Positions 22,315-33,996 of a DNA stretch of 64,000 nt are shown here, one piece after another. Numbering within the stretch: the first letter of the stretch is position 1; the number at the start of each line of letters is the position of its first letter. Source of the stretch: Notospermus geniculatus (lineage: Eukaryota; Nemertea; Pilidiophora; Heteronemertea; Lineidae); contig NMRB01000023.1 in assembly GCA_002633025.1 (NCBI GenBank), positions 98,980 to 162,979 on the forward strand. The letters run 5' to 3'. The notes beneath the pieces are model-generated. The model searched no databases and was not told the origin of the DNA. It worked only from the letters and a program-made list of their open reading frames with translations. Made by a program: the position numbers and the translations under genes.

Positions 22315-25300
22315 CACTGCCTTGTCAGTTCAATGAAGATGTCTCGACATTCAGATCCACTGAATGCCTGTAGGAGTTGAGAATCATCAGCAAGATGTGC
22401 CAGAAGCCTGAGCTCGATCTGCTGGAAGTCAGCTGCCAGGAGGGACCAACCGTCTTCACTCACAAATGGATCACGCATGTTGATTGTGACTGTCTCAGAT
22501 TCTCGCCCTATCAATGTTCACAAGAAAATTACCAAGCAAGACAAATACCGTTAACCAGTGCCTGGAGGCAAACGAATCCGAATTCAATACTTACCAACAA
22601 TAAAGCTATCTACTACACCTGTTAGTTCAATTGGCTGTTTAGGAATTGCCTGTACATTTGGATTTGTTGAAGTCAACCTTCCTGTCGCAGCAGCAGTTTG
22701 GTCCCAGGAAGTGTTCAGGTAGCCATCCTTGACATACAACAACATCCCATCAACATACGTCGACTTCAGTTTCTGAAACTGTAACCAAAAGAACAGGTAA
22801 GGAGCATCGCTATTCCTGAAATAATGCAAAAGAGAAAGGAAGTTGAGAAGTTGTGGAGGATAATGTCCTTAACTACTTCAGAAATTTTTGTGCCCTCTCA
22901 TCATGGTCATGTGTCCTTACCTGTCTGTATTCCAGAATAAGACCTGGTAATGGATGTACTTCTTTTAGTCGATTAAGGACCGTTTCTGAAGTTGATTTCT
23001 GGTGGCTGACCGACGTCCTTGCAATCTTTGCTTTAGCAGGCAGTTTGGTGTCCAACTTTAACTCCTCAAACAGCAGCTTAAATTGGAACAGTTTAGATAA
23101 GGGCAGTGAGGTGACTTGAGCAAAACTTACACCAAAGATAACGATGACGAAATCTCAATTGAACGAACCTGTCGGAGCTGTAGGTGGCTATTAATCAGGA
23201 ACCGATGACCAGCACACTCATGGGCAGCAGCTTCCACCTTTGCTGTCTTTTTCTGTTAACGAAGAAACACAGACAGCTTGTCAAACAAATCTATCTTTTT
23301 TTGCACTTTTTGGGAGAACATGGACTACACTACAGCATGAAGACTGGAAGGGCCACCAATGGGAAGATATCTTCATTGCCCCAGATTCCCAGCTCAAAAC
23401 TGAACCCTGAACCATCCTGAGAAGAAAATGAATGTACAGACTAATATTTTCCCGTTATTACCTTAAGTAGTTCACCAAATTTCACAAACGTCTCAGCGTT
23501 TATTCTGATACCCCTCAGCTCCATCAGTGACAAGATGGGTGTCAGTCTCATCTCAAGCCTCAAGAAGAGAGGCCACTGACCCTCGGATGACAATCTCTGG
23601 TATAGCAGCTCCATCACTGAACTTAGTTGCTTCAGGTCAGCCTCCACAGATCCACCATCAGACTGTTCAGTGCCACACTTCTTCAACACTTCTTTAAATG
23701 ATGTGACTGGGTTGTCAGAGTCGCAGAGCCAGCAGGCTATCTTGGGTTCCATCACAACAAGATTCTTCAGAACTGAAATGATATTTGTTGTCATTCAGTT
23801 TCAACTAGGATACAAATTGAAATAATAGGCTGAGCAGTACATGGTTCCTAGCAGCAATACAAGTGGTCTCTAACTTCGTCGAAAATACGTACAGTAGCAC
23901 AGAGGTCATGACTTACCTTCTGCATTTGTAAGATGAAACTGCACAACAATAGCTTTGATGCACTCCTGGGCACAGTAACAGATCTTGCGAGCCTTCGAAT
24001 TCAACAGAGCTATTACCACATCCCTGGAAGCAAAAAGATAAATTCAAGCAAGTAAATGTCCTTTGCATCTGCGGCTTAGTAGAATCATGGACTTGGATCT
24101 ACAATGAATACTCCCAGTTGCAGCAAAACCCTACTTAACAAGGCTCATGAAAGATGAAGACCTACCGGTACTTAGCAGGCTAATGACAGACGAGAAACCT
24201 ACTTAGCTAGCCTTGACTCGCGACAGAAGATAAACCTACTTAGCTAGCTATGCTAATGAGATGACATCATTCAACTGGTGCTTGCTTCATATTACCTGCA
24301 ATAGGCCTCAGTTCTAGCATCAGAGAACGGTATGTAATGAATTGATTCCCCATTTTCTGGATATGTAGTGAAGTATAGGCCAGAAATCTTGTGGTCAATC
24401 TTGCTTCCTCGCTTTTTCTGGAACAGAATGATGGTTGAGATATTTCACCTGGTCATCACACGGACCGATGACGGAATCAATGAAATAGCCAATACTGTTA
24501 GTGTTAAGGTAATGTACCGGTAACAAGCTACTCCTGCTTACCTCAGTTAGGGCTTCCCTGAGTTGAGTGCCTCCACTCTGGTAACTCAACGTCAGTCCAA
24601 CTTCAGAGGCATCTCTGATCTTCACAAGCAAGCAAGAGATACTTTCCCTGGAGAGGTTAGTGATGTCTGTCGCTGACTGGGTCAGAGTGGTACAATCTAT
24701 TTGCTTGCTGGTGATCATCTCTGTAATCTGAAAAGTGAATATCAAAATTTCTTGATTTGTGATCACTTCATGGAAAAAGTTGGTCAAATAGTGGCACACA
24801 TGAAACATGAGAAAGAGAAATGAGGAAATGATTCAGGTGTAAGTTGATCAAACCCCAGCACTTTACAAGTAATCACCTTTGTTTGTCGACCATCTGAGTC
24901 CAATTTCTTTGTGGGTTTGACTGGAACCTTAAACCCCGCTGTTTTCTTCTTTGGTTGAGCAGAAGATTTCCTCCCTAACAATTTCTCTACAAGTAAAGAA
25001 AGATATAAATTCAGCAAGTTGTGGAATCGCAAGCAACAGACTTTCCAAGCACAGCAATCTTTAAGATTACCGATTGAACTAATTTGACAGACCAACTGTC
25101 ATGACTGTGGCACCTGTCCTCATGGAGACAACACAATGCATGCAGGAGGGCCTCATGGAATTTCTGATTCACCTACCGATATCTTCCACACTGTGATCAT
25201 CAATTTCCATTTTCTGTCGTTTTGTTCCTCCACTACGTTCTTCTGGCTGGTCTTCTTGGCCGGCTGGCCTGCAGAGGTGGGGAGATACATTAGATAACAG

Positions 25301-26504
25301 CAGCACCCAAGAGACACAGTGAGGTTTCCATCCCAGATCAAAAAATTTGGATCATCTTACCCAAGGCTCTCCATCCTCCTCATCAGAGCAGATGGCCTCA
25401 GATGACCGGATTGTTCAGGTGGAGCATTCTCAAGACAGTCACCACAAGTGGTGGACTGTACAATGTCATTAATGGAAGCAATGGTGCTAGAGGAACACTG
25501 TTTTCTACAAAACATGTCCATTCTCCCCAAGTTTATGTCCTTGTAAGGTGATCCAAAGTGTGACGACTTCATCACAGCCTCCTGTGTGGGTTTTCTTGCA
25601 GTGTACCAATCTTTCACAGCCACTGCCCCTGGACAAGGTGCTAGGATTGGGTACTCCTCATTCATGCTATCAATGTCCCTGTCTTCTTCAACAGGAGACA
25701 GGTCAATTGCTGGTGATGACCTCACTGGAGGTGTTGGTCCACAGCAGAAGCTGGGTTGACCACAACTCGACTCATTTTGACCATGAATACTGGGGAAAAA
25801 CCCTGTCTCCGTTGGAGGAGATACTAACGGTGGAGACATGCAAGGTTGAAGAGAAAACCTTCCATCCTTTTGAAAGGAAAATGAACCTTCGCCATGTTTC
25901 TTTGGTTCACCAGCTGGGATGGGAAACCTAGCTGATCTGTTTTCTTGGAAGAGGAACTGGACATCATCCTCATCTCCTTCTCCATCTTTACACTCAGTGG
26001 TGTGTGTTTGTGTCAGGAGCAATTCACATTTCCCACCAACATGACTAATCCCAGACCAAGACGGTGGGTCACCTCCAAGCGAGGCGAGTGATTCATTCCT
26101 CGCTGTCTTCGGAACCGGAGTGGATGGTGGTTCCACCTTTATTGTGGTTGAAAATCCAATGTCATGGAATCCATTTCTACTTGCGCCCAAGACGGGATTT
26201 GAAGTTTGAGCTGAAAACAGAAGTAAGTATGCAGCAGGTGAGTATGCCGATTTCTTTTTCCGTCCGACAGGCATTTATAACTTTAGGCTTAACCCAAGGG
26301 TTTGGTTTAATAGTTGGATGCCAAGTCAATCAACGTTCCTCCATAATACTGACCTTTATCCAACTGAAGCTCCTCTTTTTTCAATTGTACCCCATACTTT
26401 GCCTGTAAAGCTCTCAGAACTATTTGTGCATCACTTGAGTAACGGCTAATCGTCCTTGGGTGGGGTGGGAGATGAGCAGGGGTCCAAACAGGACTCATCA
26501 TCAC
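22315..26504 (-). CDS. POLN: DNA polymerase nu (family A), C-terminal exons missing
   Basis: Family A translesion/repair polymerase of the POLQ/HELQ group, nuclear. Exons on the minus strand: 26504-26354 (start uncertain), 26210-25361, 25268-25177, 24986-24877, 24727-24542, 24417-24296, 24023-23917, 23772-23462, 23252-23169, 23076-22921, 22778-22595, 22507-22315. The phases agree and give about 848 aa. The N-terminal part is Ser/Pro-rich with a basic GGTKRQKME stretch. The vestigial exonuclease-like and thumb regions follow human POLN: ACWLCDSDNPVTSF, EMRLTPILSLMELRGI, HPLPGLILEYRQ, KLKSTYVDGML, ATGRLTSTNPNVQAIPK. Motif A reads LLAADFQQIELRLLAHLADD, with Q where relatives usually have S. The last exon ends at IFIELTRQW, so the fingers helix, the GRRR, QGSAAD and IHDEL motifs and the end are missing, presumably lost in the gap at 22306 rather than truly deleted. 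Confidence 0.92.
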
Positions 26505-27111
26505 TTTGTTTATCAGGGCCAGGCTAAATCCAACATAGGCCTACAGTATGAATGCAAATCTGAAAATGTGAGAAATAGTTTTGAGGGGCAGTTTGACTGG
26601 CAGGCAGTCATCAATCTGTCGAGTCAGCGTGGTCAGTGCCATGCCGCTGCTGCCTTCACGTCAGGTCGACAAGTTGGCCTACCACCGGACCAGTAGCCTA
26701 GGCCTAGTCCTACAGCAGCATAACATAAGCGCCTACCCTAGGCTAGGGGCCAAGATGAGGAGACGCGCACCTATTGATCAGTGTTATATCTAGGATTTCA
26801 GAAGGGCATGGTGCAAACTTTGCGAAAAGGGCACTTCAACCTAGAAAAGGGCATTTTTCATTCGCGACATTTCTTCTAACGAAATTTGAAAAGCTAAAAA
26901 GTTAAAAAGGTCTCTATAACTCCAGTCAACAGTCAATTTAAGCCGGTTTCTAAGGTGATATGAATAAAAGGGACCATGGCAAAGGGTCTGAGGGTACTAA
27001 AAACCTTGAAAAAAAATTATTTTTTTTTAGGGGCATGGCGCCCAAGGGGGTTAAAAAAGGGCACAATGGCGCCCCCTTTTGGCGGCATGGCACGGCGCCA
27101 CTCTACATGTC

Positions 27112-27262
27112 CAACTGCGGCATCGAGAGCCGCATGCGGCATCCAGAATTTCGTCTGCGGCATCCATGAAAAACTGTCTGGGTGCTGTATGCGGCATCAA
27201 GAGGCATTGGAGGAACCATGCTGCAGCATCCACCATCCTGATTGCGGCACCCACCATGCCCA
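27112..27262. repeat. Cluster of irregular GCGGCATC direct repeats
   Basis: GCGGCATC or GCGGCAYC occurs at least five times in 150 bp at uneven spacing, with related GCAGCATC and GCGGCACC copies. It looks like a decayed minisatellite. Confidence 0.55.
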
Positions 27263-27956
27263 CAGAGTTTAGCAAGCCCAAACTGCGTACACCCCTTTCA
27301 TGGTGTCTTCTCGCTCGGTTCATTTAGGATTTGCAGTGATTGTAAAACATGCCAAACGCTGCGCCAACGTGCTACGCAGTATTGGCGCCAAATTCTGGCG
27401 CAGTCAGTGACGTCATCAACTGCGCCCCCTCGCTGAGGTGGTAAAGCGGCACCCAGCAAAACTTAGAGGAAATTTGCGGCACTGAAAGCCTGGGGGTTTG
27501 GACAAGTGTGTGTCCACCACCATGAATGGCATGATGATGTCGTCTCCAGATGACCACCGCCCGCATCGTCCCTCTCCTCCATGCGCCCATTTATGATGAC
27601 ACCAACATCATTCATGCATGTCCATCCATGTAGGCCTACATCATCATGGCATAGGCTAGCACAGGGCCAAGGTTTCGCGTTTATCCACGTGCAGGACATG
27701 TGTGCATCGCGCATGCATGCATGTTAGGCCTAATAGGCCTAAATCATGAAATGGACGGGAATAATAACAAATTTTAATCAAGTCGCTCTCCCTATTTAAA
27801 TCATTCTATTACTCGGATACAGATTGGTTCAATATTGAATTATATTGCAGTTTCCGACTTAACACAGTAGTATACTACCTAAATAAGAACTTAGAAGAAC
27901 ATTTTTGATCGTGCAGACAGTTTTTTATTGCATTTATTTCAAATCGAAAGTGAATT

Positions 27957-28160
27957 GCGCGCACGTGCGCGTGTCGTCTGGAAGTTTAAACTGGTTTCCC
28001 GCCCTCGTGTCGCTCCGCTATTAGTATTTAGCGTACTTGCGGAGCGTGTGGACGGCAGCGGAGCAGTCTTCCGGCAGCTAGTTTGGTTATCAGATCAAAC
28101 AATAGACGGCGCCAACTGTAATCACAGCGCCACGGGAGTGTAGGCGGGAAAGTAAAGAAC
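27957..28160 (+). promoter_or_regulatory. CpG-rich promoter-like segment upstream of sideroflexin
   Basis: It holds the perfect 14-bp palindrome CGCGCACGTGCGCG, with a central CACGTG E-box (27958-27971), and an E2F-like GGCGGGAAA near 28143. Local CpG density is clearly above the flanks. Assignment to SFXN is by proximity; no TATA box is evident. Confidence 0.45.
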
Positions 28161-28638
28161 TAAAGTCAGTGAACTTGTACTCGAGCATGTCGAGAAGCCC
28201 GGTTATAAAACCGATTTTGTGCAAAGTAGGAAATGAATATTGATTTATCAATCATACTTAACTGTATAATTCAGTCTGACGTACAACCTGGGTTAATTTA
28301 GTGCGCTGTACATTGCTAGTTCATGTTTTTTCACTGTTTTTAGTTGAGGTGTGTGTGTGTACTGTGTGTGTTGTTTGGCCATGCATCACCATGCATTCAT
28401 CATCACACCTGCTCACCATCAATCAATAATCATCACCAAGCTGACGCTTGCTATGCTCACTGCTAGGCCTTAGGCCTAGGCCTTAATGCTGGTGACTGAG
28501 TCTGTCTGAGAGTCTGAGTGAGCCAGCAGACTGGCAGAGGCTGCTGAGAGAGGGTCTGTTCTGTAGCCTTTCAATTTCACTTTCACTTTTTTGACTTTCA
28601 GAGGCAGTGAGCCAACATTCTTGAACCGGGCCATCACA

Positions 28639-31186
28639 ATGACAACCCCATCAGATCAGTTGCCTAACCGGATCAATCTGGATGAACCACGCTATGATCA
28701 GAGTACATATATGGGCAGAGCCAAGCACTTCGTTATCACCACCAATCCTCTGAATCTCTTCGCCACAGGTCATCAATTAGAAGAAGCCAAGGCCTTGGTG
28801 GAAGCCTACAGGTAGGCCTATGTCAACCCTCACCCAACTTTTTGACCTGACACCAGGAGTGTCACCACGAATCTCTTCTGTAAGTGCTGTTGTTGTTTGA
28901 TCTTTGATTGAGTTGAGTGAGTATTCAGCAATTAAGTGTGACTCAATTTATTTGGTATAGTATTGTGGTAGAAATGAAACTGACATAAAACAGCATTGAC
29001 AGATCACCTGTGAGATAACACCTTTGATATTTCTCAACCAGAAAATGCCAGGAGCCACCAGGCACCACAGAAGATCAGATATGGAGGGCTAAGAATCTGT
29101 ATGACTCAGCTTATCACCCAGATACTAAAGAAAAAATGATGTTGGTTGGTCGGATGTCTGCTCAGGTTCCAATGAATATGACAATCACTGGCTGCATGCT
29201 AACATTTTACAAGTAAGTTGGTGAAATACACTTAAAATGGTTCAAAACTGCAAGATGTTATGTTGAGAATGATTCTTGGAAAGAATGATTCTTGCTGTAT
29301 TACCAACCAGCTGCACGGCAAATTACCATGACTGTGATGGTGACTGGTCTGAGTATTGAATTTTCAAGAGTGGTTTAATCTCTGCCAGGAATCAGTTGTA
29401 GATTTCTTCAACTTGATATTTTCTTTACAGAACCACACCGGCTGTTATATTCTGGCAGTGGGTGAACCAGACATTCAATGCTATAGTTAACTACACTAAT
29501 AGAAGTGGAGATCATCCTATACCAAAGTCGTAAGTCGAGTATTTTGTATCTGAATGTCAAGAAGTCTTATTCAAGCTTTTGCTTGTTCTGAGTGTAAGCT
29601 GGAGAGTCAATGCGATTATTTTTACAACAGAAGATCACGATTGCGATACATGCACCTGACTGATGGATTTTATGGAGATCTTCCTTTTTTGCAGACAACT
29701 TGGTATATCTTATGTATTGGCCACGGGTGGTGCTGTAGGAACTGCACTGGGAATCAACAGTCAAATCAAAGTAAGTGAACTGCCCCCTTAGTTTTGCTAT
29801 TTGTTAGATAAAATAAGAATATGGACCCTCTGTAGTGGTATTTGCCATGTTATGAAGATGGACCCTCTGTAGTGGTATTTGCCATGTTACGAAATTTTCA
29901 TCTGTTTGAGTGGGATTCTGCGGGCTGTGAAACACCAACTTGCTGGCTGGTTTTCTCTGAAAGAAGTGGGCTTCCCTCTGTTGTAATATTTTTATGCTAT
30001 TGTTTCTATTTTAGCGTTTTCCAGTGATCTTTGCCAGGTTTGTCCCATTCTGTGCTGTGGCAGCTGCCAACTGTCTTAACATACCATTTATGAGAAGCAG
30101 GTGAGTTACTAGAGATGAAGAATACCATGAATCCTTACTCTCCCAAGAACCTGTTTTGTCATTATTAGAATGTTCAGTGACTCCCATGACTTGGTTTCTA
30201 GATTAAGATGGAGGAACCTTTCCACCCAAGGTTGACACTGAATGAATTACAGCAGAGGCTCTAATATTTTGTTATCCCAATATGAATCGGGCATATCTGA
30301 TTTCAGAGAGTTACAAGAGGGCGTCCCTGTGTTTGACAAAGATGGGGTTCGGGTTGGCGAGAGTAAAAAGGCAGCTAGAAAAGCAGTTTCTCAGGTTGTG
30401 ATATCGAGGATTGTAATGGCAGCTCCTGGCATGCGTAAGTACCAGTCTGTTGGGTCGATCATTCTAAACTTAGCATTGATGACTGGCTCCCGAAGGTTCA
30501 GAATCAAGATGACATTGAGTTTTGTGTGACTTCAGTGTGGGTGCGCCACACAAATATTCAAAAATGTTTATTTCTCTTTCAGTTCTGACAGCAGTAGTGA
30601 TGAACAGACTTGAAAGGACTAGCAAAATATTACGGAGATTCCCAATGATGAATCCAATTTACCAAGTAGGACTTGTCGGAGCTTTGTAAGTTGTCTACAT
30701 ATGTGGGTGTCTGGTACAGTTGAATGTTAACATATGTACTCATGAACATTCTAACGTACATTGTACTAGCGCACCCTTGCATATCTTTAGCATTGCAGTT
30801 TCAATAATCTTTTTGTATTTTTTCAGCCTGGTTGTTGCTACACCATTATGCTGTGCACTTTTCCCACAGAAAAGGTAAATAGAAATTGTTAACTCCCACT
30901 GCTGGGCAGTTTGTTGCAAGTGCAAGCAATATTTCATCATGAAATAACTTCATGTGCAGTCATTTTGAATTGAGACTTGTACATGTACATATTGACCCGT
31001 TTTTTCCATGTACATGTAGCAGCTGTTCATGGCAACACCACACCCTGTCGGTCAGCTCGTGCATACAATGAATTTCATTTATTTTGCAGCTCACTCCATG
31101 CATCCAAGTTGGAAGGTGACCTCCAAGAAGATATCAAGAAGAGTGGAAAGCCAATAGAATATGTCTACTTTAACAAAGGACTATAA
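28639..31186 (+). CDS. SFXN1: Sideroflexin (SFXN1/3-like mitochondrial serine transporter)
   Basis: Inner mitochondrial membrane carrier; vertebrate SFXN1/3 import serine for one-carbon metabolism. Exons 28639-28811, 29042-29212, 29431-29529, 29695-29770, 30015-30100, 30307-30434, 30583-30685, 30827-30874 and 31090-31186 give 326 aa, the family's usual length. Family signatures in order: [108 protein letters not shown], and a terminal YVYFNKGL. Hydrophobic segments match the family's 4-5 membrane spans, and there is no cleavable presequence, as in relatives. The ATG is preceded by non-coding exon sequence. The end matches SFXN1/2/3 best; the exact paralogue is not resolved. AATAAA signals follow at 31368 and further down. 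Confidence 0.95.
29821..29889. repeat. Two-copy 37-bp tandem duplication in sideroflexin intron
   Basis: ATGGACCCTCTGTAGTGGTA plus a further 12 bases occurs at 29821 and again at 29858. The copies are nearly identical, indicating a recent duplication. Confidence 0.85.
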
Positions 31187-33996
31187 TGTTTGTAAACATT
31201 AGGCAATCTCATGACTGTAGATCTGTGACTTGTGCAGCTGATTTCATCATAATGATGGATGATGATAAAGTTACCTCATTTGTGCACCACTCACTTTGTG
31301 CTATGTGATGTAATGTGGACCAGGTCAGGTGTTGGTGTTTTATGTGTACCGGTATCAGTAATTCAAGAATAAACTATTCACATGTGTAGGGAATTGTTAC
31401 AATAAGTATTTGCTTTAAATGTCATGGACCCGGTGACATTTTAATGAACCGTGTTTAAGTTAAATTCAGAATAAAAAAACAGGAAGTCAGAATTTGCAGG
31501 GTGGGTTGTACATGAGGGTCGTACCATTACAATAAAATTCAAAGTACATGCATATGGATTCATGAATTTCTATGTACATGTACGGGTAGGCATGAGCAGC
31601 CATTGACTTCTTGCCGATGACTGAATCAGATGATGCAGTATTGTTTTATATGCAATAAAATATACATTTATACCTACACGTGTACACAGGTACCAAACAG
31701 TAGGCATTTGCTTCATTTGTAAATGTAATCAGGAATACTTCGATAGCACTTGGGTAAATATCTTTGTTGTGGACTATGAAACATCCAGTGTTCAAACTTC
31801 GGGCCTTGAAACCAGGTCAGTTTTGGTCATGTATTGTATTGGTGCTCAAAAATGAAAAGAACAGTTAATTGAATTTTCAAATTCCTTCAAGAAATATCTG
31901 AATTCAATTTGTTCTTGAAGCTTTACATGTACATCATACATGTGTATGTGCATGTACATTAACATTGTTTCTGGTGTCTTCTGTGTGGTGTGTTTTAATC
32001 TCAATAAATTAAAAACATTTTAAATGTTAAACGTGCTTTCCTTTCTTTAACTAAACATACATGTAATGCAAGCAAGATAATAAGATCACAATGTATGTCT
32101 CTCAATATACTATGCTGGAGAAATAGTCTGAAGCACAAAATCCTTGATGTCCACCAGATGGCTCTACTGTGAATTTCGGACTGTGGATCACCCTTTCAGT
32201 TGAAAGCGCACTTCTCCCAATCATCCCACTATGGTACAGAAATATAACATTGATTGGACCACCCATATTGCAACTAAACAGAAAATACAAGATGTCCGCC
32301 TGGCAGCCATATTGAATATCGGATCCAAAGCGCCCCTCTGAAGACATGCACAAGAGACATAAACACCAAATTAGATAATAGTATTGTTATTTATTAAAGA
32401 TACAAAAATAAAATATTTGGAAAATTGCCATGAGCAGGTACGTGTGTTTGGCTAAGTGGAAGCATGTTGTGAAAGTATTAGGATTATGATGGGGCTAATG
32501 CATAGTAATTTGAAACGGTGCATACGGTATTTTGGTTATCAATGGAGCAGGTTCATGTACTGGTACACTAGCAAGAATAATCACGTTGGAACTTGTGCTA
32601 AGTCACGGAAGGATGCTACCCTACAAAATTATATTTCTCTACATGACGAAACACAGAGATCCCTAATAATTTTTGATTATCTAAGACATGTTTCAGCATA
32701 CACGTCTACATGTAGAAAGAGTGTGCATGTAAAGAGAATGCCTAGAATTTTCAATATAAACACTCTTCTAATCTCACTTTCTAGGCCTACAAGTTCTTGT
32801 AAATCGGTGAACAATATCTTGTCAAAATTCTGCATAAACTGTGGGCTCCAATTCCACTCAACGTACGTTAAACTACATGTACATTTATATCCTAGATAAA
32901 AGTTCATAAATTCACAAATAAAATTATCTCAAAATCATCTTATCAAATTCTTAATCTACAACAAACTGGTCCAGCCAGAGCTAAGTATAAAACGACTGCT
33001 TCTATTGGATCATGGTAAAGTACTGACATATCTACAAGTACAAAGTAATGGTTTGAAAAGAACAGCGTCTGCGAATCCCTTATACATTGTAACTGCAGTG
33101 TGGCAATACTTCACAACCGAGACATACAATGATGTAAATTTCTAATAAACTTGAAAATGCAGGTGGGGATTACAAAATTTTGTTCTTTGCATAGGTATTA
33201 CACATGGAAATGCTGATGGCATCGACTGCACTGGGAAGCTGCAGGGACCAACTTCATCATTGACTTGCCTTTTAAATCCAACACGTTAGCACATGCTTCA
33301 GATTTGTCTTTAAATGCAATTGTACTTAAAAAAACACTGAAAATAAATGGATTGTACATATGCTTTTGATGGTGGGAAACTGTTGATTGCACTGAGAGGG
33401 TAATAACCGTGAAAAGAAATAAGTGAAATGCAATGGGTTTGGGAACTTCCCCAGAAAAATTAGCTTGTTCCAAACAACCTAAAGGAAACACGATCTAACA
33501 CTGACACAGACGCAGCCTCTTCACCACCAAAACAGTGAATAAGAACTGCAAGTGCCAAACTAGTCTAAAACCAGTGCATTCTCAACAAATATTTATGTAA
33601 GTATTCTGCGGCATTAAATACTTTATAAAATTTTGCTATTCACAATTAAGTCATGTCTCTTGTAAAAAATATTTTAACACCTACTAAATATCAACACCTC
33701 ATAAGAACTCTAACGTAAGTACAGTCATTAACAATGGTTTCATGTATAAACATAATATTAATCAGTGTAACAGTATAAGTTAGCATTTTTGCTGAGCACA
33801 CCAACACCAATGTGTGACAAAGGGTCCAAAAACTGTCCCTGATTTTGCCAACCAACACTTCTTGATTGAGCAGTTCTACATCTATAGCCTTGTTGGACGC
33901 ATCAGAAACTATCTGGGCCATAACAGGCTGTGCATAGTGATATAAATGCAAGGATTGTCATGGGTGTTGATTGATGGACCCCAATATCATGAGAAC
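31187..33996. other. Convergent 3' region between sideroflexin and the ALMS-motif gene
   Basis: AT-rich, without a coding exon I can support. Plus-strand AATAAA signals for sideroflexin lie near 31368, 31472, 31533, 31653 and 32002. Minus-strand signals (TTTATT on the plus strand, for example near 32389) would serve the ALMS-motif gene. ACATGTACATGT repeats are frequent. Confidence 0.55.

Larger units (their letters stand above)
26505..28638. other. Divergent POLN/sideroflexin intergenic region
   Basis: Low-complexity and repeated DNA at 26960-27130 (A/T runs, GGGGCATGGCGCCC motifs) is followed by the GCGGCATC cluster. From about 27940 the sequence becomes CpG-rich and is probably the sideroflexin promoter and 5' UTR. 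A CTTTTTTGACTTTCAG acceptor at 28601 shows that the first coding exon is preceded by a non-coding one, which I could not place exactly. Confidence 0.5.
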
